DNA of 64,000 bases from Prado023 sp964418695 (GTDB lineage Bacteria > Actinomycetota > Actinomycetes > S36-B12 > CAIYMF01), in the NCBI GenBank assembly GCA_964418695.1, contig CAYQMN010000002.1:186001-250000 (forward strand), written 5' to 3'. Positions 59,713 to 64,000 of the stretch are shown here, in pieces. Under the pieces are notes generated by a model. It saw nothing but the letters and a program-made list of their open reading frames with translations, searched no databases and had not been told where the DNA came from. The position numbers and the translations under genes are program-made. How positions within the stretch are numbered: position 1 is the stretch's first letter; each line of letters starts with the position of its first letter.

Positions 59713-59965
59713 CTGCGGCTCGTGGGCGCGCTGGCTTCACTCGCCGGCGGGTCGGGGCGACTTGGCGGCGCTGGTCGGTGCTGGCTACGACTACGGCGCG
59801 GTGGATGACATGCGCGAAGGCCCCAGTGGAGAGCGCGCTGTCTTCTGGAGCCCACGGAACGGCGTCCTTCCTGTTGGCACCGGCTCTCGCGTGCTGCTGA
59901 TCGACTCAGGCGAGGTGCGCGACATCACGGGCACAGTCGAAGAGCACTACTACCTAGACCGCTGA
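59702..59965 (+). CDS. Candidate immunity protein for the MuF toxin
   Basis: 87 residues from GTG 59702, overlapping the toxin stop by 11 bp, with GGAGG at 59686-59690. Small and acidic (SPAGRGDLAALVGAGYDYGA, then GSRVLLIDSGEVRDITGTVE and EHYYLDR). No known domain recognised. Immunity genes for polymorphic toxins are typically small, acidic and immediately downstream, so the call rests on position and size. Confidence 0.55.
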   Translation: MALDCGSWARWLHSPAGRGDLAALVGAGYDYGAVDDMREGPSGERAVFWSPRNGVLPVGTGSRVLLIDSGEVRDITGTVEEHYYLDR

Positions 59966-60002
59966 CCCCGGGCGACGACACAGCCCGCCCTTCTTGGACT
60001 TT

Positions 60003-60019
60003 CCCGCCGACTCGGCGGG
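60003..60019. terminator. Short perfect hairpin after the toxin-immunity pair
   Basis: CCCGCCGA (60003-60010), C, TCGGCGGG (60012-60019). The same gap and the scaffold start also share a 17-bp repeat CCCGCCCGCGACGGGCG (60029-60045 and 60133-60149), itself partly self-complementary. Confidence 0.55.
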
Positions 60020-60079
60020 TGAAGCCGGCCCGCCCGCGACGGGCGGCGCCGTCCACTCTCTCCGCGATGGAGTACTTCC

Positions 60080-60712
60080 TTGCCCAACCGCATCCTGCCG
60101 CCCGCGTGGCTGGCGCTGTTCGCCCACGACGTCCCGCCCGCGACGGGCGCCCCGTCGACCCCCGCTGTCACCCCTCCCACCACTCCACCGGCGGACCCTG
60201 CCCCGCCCGCTGCACCTCCAGGCACCCCTCCTGCGCCGGCCGCGACGGCCAAGCCTGAGGATGCCCTCGGCGACCCAGGCAAGGCGGCCCTGCAGGCCGA
60301 GCGCAAGGCTCGGGCCGAGGCCGAGAAGCAGGCCACCGCCCTGGCCGCCAAGGTCAAGGGCTTCGAGGACGCCCAGAAGACGGCCGAGCAGAAGCTCGTC
60401 GACGACCTGGCCGCCGAGAAGGCGCGCGCCGACAAGGCCACCGCGGACCTGCTGCGCATGCAGGTCGCCAGCAGCGTGGGCATCCCGTCCGACCTCGCAG
60501 ACCTCATCAGCGGCGCCGACGAGGCTGCCATGCGGGCCACCGCCGAGCGGCTCAAGGCCCACATGGCACCGGGGACCACACCCCCGGCCCCGCCGTCCGC
60601 CTCGGGCACCACCAACGGCGGCACGCCGCCCGCGCCGACCGACTTCCGAAAGGCCACCGACGCCGAGGTCGACGCCGAGCTGCGCAAGCACGGGGTGGCC
60701 ACCTACCGGTGA
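60080..60712 (+). CDS. Phage scaffold protein
   Basis: 210 residues from TTG 60080, with GGAG at 60069-60072. A Pro/Ala/Thr-rich N-terminus (residues 18-60) is followed by a long Ala/Lys/Glu coiled coil (EAEKQATALAAKVKGFEDAQ then KTAEQKLVDDLAAEKARADK) and a short C-terminal helix (KATDAEVDAELRKHGVATYR). This is the standard scaffold architecture; it is removed or cleaved during capsid maturation, and a protease gene follows directly. Confidence 0.85.
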   Translation: MPNRILPPAWLALFAHDVPPATGAPSTPAVTPPTTPPADPAPPAAPPGTPPAPAATAKPEDALGDPGKAALQAERKARAEAEKQATALAAKVKGFEDAQKTAEQKLVDDLAAEKARADKATADLLRMQVASSVGIPSDLADLISGADEAAMRATAERLKAHMAPGTTPPAPPSASGTTNGGTPPAPTDFRKATDAEVDAELRKHGVATYR

Positions 60713-60930
60713 TCGAGGTCGAGGCGGTCGTCGGGCCGGGCGTGACCGAGATCCGGGTGCAGGGGCACGAGACGCACGACGGGGACAGCGACCTGCGTGG
60801 GGTGGTATGCGCCGCGGTGACCGCGGTCAGCCGCACCGCGCTGCTGGGGCTGGAGCAGTTCGCCCAGATGTACCCCGACCAACTCACGGTGACCGTCACC
60901 GACCTTCACGAGAGGACCACCTCATCATGA
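60709..60930 (+). CDS. Prp-like cysteine protease in the phage head module
   Basis: 73 residues from GTG 60709 (GTGA overlap with the scaffold gene). IRVQGHETHDGDSDLRGVVC, then AAVTAVSRTALLGLEQF, matches the Prp family (GH-x(13)-C-A). The catalytic pair is H20 and C34, the same spacing class as Staphylococcus aureus Prp (H22, C34), which trims ribosomal protein L27 and phage scaffolds. Shorter than bacterial Prp (about 106 aa). Lying between scaffold and capsid, it is likely the head maturation protease. Confidence 0.8.
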   Translation: MIEVEAVVGPGVTEIRVQGHETHDGDSDLRGVVCAAVTAVSRTALLGLEQFAQMYPDQLTVTVTDLHERTTSS

Positions 60931-62240
60931 CCACCGCCACGCCGCGCTTCCGCGGCACCCTGGCCGCCCACGACCTGCGTGCGCAGGTCCCGGCCGGCAT
61001 CCGCGCGATCGTGCAGAACGGGCTGGTCGAGCGCCAGTTCCGCTCCGCGCTCGTGCCGGACTTCCTCTACCCGCGGCTGGCCTCGATCGAGCCGATCTCC
61101 GGGTCGATCGGTGACACCGTGACCAAGACCCGGCGCGGCCTGCTCACCCCGGTGACCACCGGGCTGGGTGGCAACACCGACCCGAGCGCGGCCACGTACG
61201 GCATCGAGCAGTTCTCGCTGACCGTCGACCAGTTCGCCAACTCGGTGGACACTAACCTGCTGCAGGCGGCCATCTCCGCGCCGCAGAAGTACCTCGAGGA
61301 CGTCGCCGCGCTGGGCCAGAACGCCGGCCAGTCGCTGAACCGGATCAGCCGCCAGCGGCTGTTCGCGGCCTACGGCGGCGGGGTCACGTTCGTCCCGTCG
61401 GGCGGGTCGAGCTCGGCCACCCTGGTCGTGGACGACGCGAGCGGCTTCGACAAGGTCCTGGTCGACGGGGTGCCGACCGCAGTGTCGGTGGGCAACCCGC
61501 TGAGCATCACCATCAACGGCGTGGCGAACACGGTCGTCGGCTGCGTGCTGGCCACCAATACCCTCACCCTGGGTACGGCCACCGCCACCACGACCGGGCA
61601 CGTGGTCGCCGCGTCCACCGCCTCGACCATCATCCGGGCGGGTGCGCGAACCAGCCAGTACACGATGGACACTACCGACGTGGCCACCCTGGCCAGCTTC
61701 CGCTCCGCCGTCGCGGCACTGCGGCAGCGGTCGGTGCCCCCGGCGGCCAGCGGGAACTACGTCGCGCACATCGACGCGGTGGTCGAGGCGCAGCTGTTCG
61801 CCGACGCGGACTTCAAGAGCGCCTACACCGGCCGCGGCGACTCGGCCGTGTACGGCTCGATGAGCCTGGGCACCTTCGTCGGCATCGACTGGGTGCGCAA
61901 CGTGGAGTCGCCGGCCGTCACCAAGACCGTCTCGGCGGGCACGCGCACGATCCGCCGGTCGCTGGTGCTCGGTGGCGGAGGGCTGATCGCCGGCCCGCTG
62001 TCCGGCATGGGTGACCTGCTCGACCAGGTCAACCCGCAGCCCAACGCGTCGAACGTGTCGATGGTCGACTCTGGCTCGGGGCTGGAGGTCGCGCTGATCG
62101 TGCGTGAGCCGCAGGACCGGCTCCAGCAGGTCGTGTCCACGACCTGGTCGTGGGTCGGGGACTTCACCGTCCCCACGGACGCGACCAACACCTCCGACGC
62201 GGCGCTGTACAAGCGCGGCGCGGTGGTCGAGTCCATCTGA
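60927..62240 (+). CDS. Major capsid protein
   Basis: 437 residues from ATG 60927 (ATGA overlap). MTTATPRFRGTLAAHDLRAQ, EPISGSIGDTVTKTRRGLLT, then YVAHIDAVVEAQLFADADFK and WVRNVESPAVTKTVSAGTRT. Position (after scaffold and protease), size and Gly/Thr/Val-rich beta content fit a major coat protein of the HK97/P22-like fold with an inserted beta domain (about residues 155-235). The C-terminus is DAALYKRGAVVESI. Confidence 0.82.
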   Translation: MTTATPRFRGTLAAHDLRAQVPAGIRAIVQNGLVERQFRSALVPDFLYPRLASIEPISGSIGDTVTKTRRGLLTPVTTGLGGNTDPSAATYGIEQFSLTVDQFANSVDTNLLQAAISAPQKYLEDVAALGQNAGQSLNRISRQRLFAAYGGGVTFVPSGGSSSATLVVDDASGFDKVLVDGVPTAVSVGNPLSITINGVANTVVGCVLATNTLTLGTATATTTGHVVAASTASTIIRAGARTSQYTMDTTDVATLASFRSAVAALRQRSVPPAASGNYVAHIDAVVEAQLFADADFKSAYTGRGDSAVYGSMSLGTFVGIDWVRNVESPAVTKTVSAGTRTIRRSLVLGGGGLIAGPLSGMGDLLDQVNPQPNASNVSMVDSGSGLEVALIVREPQDRLQQVVSTTWSWVGDFTVPTDATNTSDAALYKRGAVVESI

Positions 62241-62256
62241 GTCCCCACCCCGAGCG

Positions 62257-62297
62257 ACCCCCGGGCGCTCCTGGCCGCGAGCCGGGCGCCCGGGGGT
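62257..62297. terminator. Perfect 12-bp stem-loop after the capsid gene
   Basis: ACCCCCGGGCGC (62257-62268) and GCGCCCGGGGGT (62286-62297) with a 17-nt loop. Probably a terminator or attenuator that keeps capsid expression above that of downstream genes. Confidence 0.7.
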
Positions 62298-62320
62298 GGC
62301 CCAACCCCTGAGGAGGGGAC

Positions 62321-62404
62321 ATGGCTGGACTGACCAACGCCGAGTCGGCGGCGGCGCTCGATGCGCGCTTGTACAAGCGCGGCGTCGTCGTCGAGTCCAT
62401 CTGA
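62321..62404 (+). CDS. 27-residue peptide duplicating the capsid C-terminus
   Basis: From ATG 62321 with AGGAGGGG at 62311-62318. MAGLTNAESAAALDARLYK then RGVVVESI and TGA. Its last 12 residues (ARLYKRGVVVESI against AALYKRGAVVESI of the capsid protein) and the matching DNA are nearly identical. It looks like a small duplication that acquired a strong ribosome binding site. Confidence 0.55.
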   Translation: MAGLTNAESAAALDARLYKRGVVVESI

Positions 62405-62436
62405 GGCAGCATGAGCGCCGCCAGAGAGGCAAGGGG

Positions 62437-64000
62437 ATGACGACCGTTCGCGTGCGCGAGACGTTCCTGACCGCATCCGGTTCCCCGGCCAGCGGGCGGG
62501 TCGTCTTCGAGCCGTATCTGATGGCGGTGGACGGCACCCCGGATCCGGGCCTACTGGTCACAGCCGTGCCCGTCGTGGCAGTGCTTGATCGGGCCGGCAG
62601 CATTGACGTCGCGCTCCTGTCGTCACACGACGACGGGTGGCAGACCCAAGACGGCACGATGCCCTACCGAGTGACGGTCATGGTTGGCGACGAAGCCCCG
62701 GTCACCTACTCGGCCCTGATCCCACCGATCGCCGGGCAGACCGAGTCGTATCTGCATGACCTGATCGACCTCGGCGGTGACATCGACGTCGTCCTCGTTC
62801 CTGGCGGCCCGCCCGGACCGCCGCCGACGCTGGTGGACGGCACGACCACAACGCTGCCGCCCGGTTCGTCGGCCACATCTGATGTGGTGCCGACCGGAAC
62901 GCTGGGCGAATACCGCATCGACCTAGGCATCCCCGCGGGGCTCGGGCTGGACGCCATCGCCGGCAGTCCGGAGCCGGGGCAGACGATCGTCGTGCAGGTG
63001 GACGGCTCATTGGCTTGGGACTGGCTCAGCGCCCCGCCCCCCGACGACCTCACGCACACGGTCTTGTTCGTCACCACCGGGGCCACGTTCGCTCCACAGC
63101 TCGAGCTCGTGGCCGATGCGACGAGCGTGGTGGAGTGGCTGGGCGCCGACGACGAGGTTCTTGCGACGGGCCTCACTCCGACCATCGACTTCGGGTCCGC
63201 GGCCACTCGCACGGTGCGGATGCGGGTCAGCTCCGGGGCCGACATCCAGGTCATCAACCTCGGCTACACCTACGGCGACGACATCGGCCTGGATCAGGTG
63301 CCGGAGTCCTACAACCACCCGGCACAGGCGGTCAGCGCGGTGGCGGGCCTGGCTGGGCTGACTGGGCTGAGGTACTTCCTGGCCGCGAACGGCAACCTGG
63401 CCGGGCACCTGGACTTCACCGGCTGTTCGAAGCTGGAGTTCGTGGAATGCTTCGAGGCCTACGTGCAGCGGGTCACCCTGACCGGCTGCACCAGCCTCAT
63501 CCGGCTGTGCCTGGAGCGCAACGATCTGGACCCGGCCTACCCGCTGGACCTCAATCCAGTGGCTGCGACGCTGCGCGATCTGCGGTGCGCCATCAGCCGG
63601 CGCGGGATGCTTGCGCTGGCCACGCTCACTGCTGACCTCGCGCACGTCTACCACTGGTGCATCCGCGAGCAGACCATCGTCAACCACCCGCCGCTTGACC
63701 GGCTGCCGGCCGTGGTCGAGTATTGGGCCTGGGGAGCGAACAACGCAGGCGCTGCCAGTTCTGGGGCTTTCGTGCTGACCAGCGACGCCGCCTACGACAT
63801 CCGCGCCAACGGCAGCAACACCGGCTGGATGACCTTCACCGACGCCGATCGCCAGTCGACCGGGATGGCGTCGACCGGCTCGCTGGACCTGCGCACCGGT
63901 CAGATGACCAGCGTCACCCTGCATCCGGCATCGGTGTGGCGCGTCATCGACCTGTCGGGCAACGCCGGGCTGGACACGGCCCAGGTCGACGCGATCATCG
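62437..64000 (+). CDS. Tail-fibre/receptor-binding-like protein with leucine-rich region (partial)
   Basis: Opens at ATG 62437 (AAGGGG upstream) and stays open to the window edge (521 codons). N-terminal beta-rich domain (TFLTASGSPASGRVVFEPYL), a short collagen-like/Pro-rich stretch (PGGPPGPPPTLVDGTTTTLP) and a beta domain, then from about residue 300 leucine-rich-like repeats: LTGLRYFLAANGNLAGHLDF, TGCSKLEFVECFEAYVQRVT and LTGCTSLIRLCLERNDLDPA. Such layouts occur in phage minor tail and receptor-binding proteins. Confidence 0.7.
   Translation, partial: MTTVRVRETFLTASGSPASGRVVFEPYLMAVDGTPDPGLLVTAVPVVAVLDRAGSIDVALLSSHDDGWQTQDGTMPYRVTVMVGDEAPVTYSALIPPIAGQTESYLHDLIDLGGDIDVVLVPGGPPGPPPTLVDGTTTTLPPGSSATSDVVPTGTLGEYRIDLGIPAGLGLDAIAGSPEPGQTIVVQVDGSLAWDWLSAPPPDDLTHTVLFVTTGATFAPQLELVADATSVVEWLGADDEVLATGLTPTIDFGSAATRTVRMRVSSGADIQVINLGYTYGDDIGLDQVPESYNHPAQAVSAVAGLAGLTGLRYFLAANGNLAGHLDFTGCSKLEFVECFEAYVQRVTLTGCTSLIRLCLERNDLDPAYPLDLNPVAATLRDLRCAISRRGMLALATLTADLAHVYHWCIREQTIVNHPPLDRLPAVVEYWAWGANNAGAASSGAFVLTSDAAYDIRANGSNTGWMTFTDADRQSTGMASTGSLDLRTGQMTSVTLHPASVWRVIDLSGNAGLDTAQVDAII

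Larger units (their letters stand above)
45138..64000. mobile_element. Prophage (left part, continues past the window)
   Basis: From the tRNA-fMet 3' end onward the gene content switches to short, tightly overlapping phage genes: a Cro-like regulator, WhiB-like, RuvC-like, RecT-like remnant, replication protein, HNH, terminase, portal, MuF, scaffold, protease, capsid and tail fibre. There is no integrase at this end; it may be at the other end. Damage in the recombination genes and the odd order after the capsid gene suggest it may be defective. Confidence 0.9.

Noticed and set aside
1..64000. Search for insertion sequence transposases and rRNA genes
   Set aside because: No transposase motif with flanking inverted repeats and no rRNA-like sequence was seen anywhere in the window.

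Overview
The window comes from a high-GC actinobacterium. The evidence is the gene set: AdnA/AdnB, UvrD2 with a Cys4 motif and HRDC domain, DUF3107, DUF5679, PPA1309-type and UPF0182 proteins, a zincin_2 (DUF2342) protein, and a PDZ-Lon protease. These lie in an order resembling the Rv3193c-Rv3211 block of Mycobacterium tuberculosis. Coding regions are very GC-rich at third codon positions, and GTG/TTG starts and ATGA/GTGA overlaps are common. Genus cannot be assigned by eye.

Region 1 (1-5.6 kb): start of a DEAD-box helicase, ferritin-like protein, DUF3107, TetR regulator, alpha/beta hydrolase, and a large GT-C-like membrane protein. Region 2 (5.6-14.4 kb): a Tad/Flp pilus locus. Flp pilin, TadC, a von Willebrand factor A-TadB fusion, TadA/CpaF, CpaE/TadZ and CpaB run leftward; three small TadE/TadG-like pseudopilins run rightward from a shared divergent region. 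Region 3 (14.4-45.1 kb): a flippase-like/kinase-like membrane protein, adnA-adnB, an exo/endonuclease/phosphatase-type protein, nudC, uvrD2, an AarF/UbiB kinase, DUF5679, an enoyl-CoA hydratase, a NUDIX protein, a zincin_2 protein, PDZ-Lon, PPA1309, UPF0182, three alpha/beta hydrolases and an EamA transporter. An initiator tRNA-fMet closes this region.

Region 4 (45.1-64.0 kb, running off the right edge) is a prophage that starts exactly at the 3' half of tRNA-fMet, the presumed attL. Its left end is a compact, nearly perfectly dyad-symmetric 74-bp divergent control region between a leftward gene, whose 3' end reads into the tRNA, and a rightward Cro-like XRE gene. No integrase lies at this end. 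This matches the layout of integration-dependent immunity. Then come small accessory genes, a WhiB-like regulator, a RuvC-like resolvase with an internal deletion, an inverted fragment of a RecT-like gene, a replication-type winged-helix protein beside a GTAACG repeat cluster, and HNH proteins. The head module follows: TerS, TerL interrupted by two class-3-type inteins at its two ATPase motifs, portal, a MuF-type capsid protein fused to a papain-like toxin domain with a candidate immunity gene, scaffold, a Prp-like cysteine protease, and the major capsid protein. A 27-residue ORF duplicating the capsid C-terminus and a leucine-rich tail-fibre-like protein end the window. The missing or broken recombination genes and the tail-fibre-like gene directly after the capsid gene suggest a rearranged, possibly defective prophage.
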